From contig NZ_LT840185.1 of the NCBI RefSeq assembly GCF_900177405.1, forward strand, positions 1 through 64,000: DNA of 64,000 bases. Reading direction: 5' to 3'. Shown here one piece after another: positions 63,889 through 64,000 of the stretch. How positions within the stretch are numbered: the stretch's first letter is position 1; every line of letters begins with the position of its first letter. Below the pieces are notes generated by a model. That model was not told the DNA's origin and searched no databases. It worked only from the letters and a program-made list of their open reading frames with translations. The position numbers and the translations under genes were made by a program. Origin of the DNA: Allosphingosinicella indica. GTDB taxonomy: Bacteria > Pseudomonadota > Alphaproteobacteria > Sphingomonadales > Sphingomonadaceae.

Positions 63889-64000
63889 CCTGCACGCCCC
63901 CCAATCGCCATGACCGATCATCCCTCGCCGCGCGCCCGCGCGCAAGCCGCTTCCTGCAGGCCTGTCGCGCGCGGATACCGATCGCGCATGCGGGCTCGTT

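Overview
This window looks like a chromosomal segment of a high-GC alphaproteobacterium, most likely of the family Sphingomonadaceae (Sphingomonas or a close relative). The assignment is an inference from gene content and order: a ChpT-type phosphotransferase, an alphaproteobacterial RpoH, a GTTC-N7-GTTC LexA box, short ProS, DUF2842, a decarboxylase plus deoxyhypusine-synthase-like polyamine pair, and families of intergenic palindromic repeats. No prophage, insertion sequence, integrase or CRISPR array was seen. Almost everything is housekeeping DNA, densely packed, with many 4-base ATGA or GTGA overlaps.

Layout. 1-2.3 kb: a phage-shock operon (pspA truncated by the window edge, pspB, pspC) extended by three PspB-like membrane/coiled-coil proteins and a 34-residue membrane peptide. 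2.5-5.7 kb: sufE, a thioesterase, a J-domain protein, RNase P RNA, a peptidoglycan amidase and chpT. 5.85-9.3 kb: rluD, rpoH, a GNAT acetyltransferase and mtgA. 9.4-11.6 kb (minus): ffs (SRP RNA), dnaX, ybaB. 11.7-14.2 kb (minus): cysteine desulfurase, 2Fe-2S ferredoxin and an EEP-family lipoprotein, coupled, behind a 21-bp palindrome. 14.3-18.8 kb: a hydrolase, a threonine dehydratase-like enzyme and the polyamine pair. 18.9-26.9 kb (minus): an rRNA methyltransferase-like gene, nnr, an enoyl-CoA hydratase, ispE, a TPR protein without a standard start codon, and ETF-QO. 27-31.3 kb: a degenerate uracil-DNA-glycosylase-like protein, a soluble lytic transglycosylase, and a radical SAM gene behind a perfect LexA box. 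31.3-50.5 kb (minus): acyl-CoA ligase, dnaE, lolDC, proS, suhB, efp, two cell-wall enzymes, thiE, and a central carbon block (fba, a VOC protein, pgk, gap, tkt). 50.6-52.1 kb: zapA, 6S RNA, 5-formyltetrahydrofolate cyclo-ligase, DUF2842.

52.1-60.6 kb is the clearest accessory pathway: a divergent cluster that fits trans-4-hydroxy-L-proline use. It holds an M24 Xaa-Pro-type peptidase and a FAD amino-acid dehydrogenase on the minus strand, and a DapA-family deaminase, 4-hydroxyproline epimerase, aldehyde dehydrogenase, GntR regulator and amino-acid permease on the plus strand. A palindromic candidate operator sits between the two arms. The window ends with a DUF885 peptidase, tRNA-Asp and a histidine-rich AI-2E-type transporter; bases 63889-64000 hold nothing I recognise.

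The points most worth a second look are the LexA-controlled radical SAM gene, the polyamine pair lying in the same genome as EF-P, the hydroxyproline cluster and its operator, the enlarged Psp operon, the TPR gene with an apparent ATT/ATC start, and two structured non-coding candidates (40585-40738 and 22616-22787).
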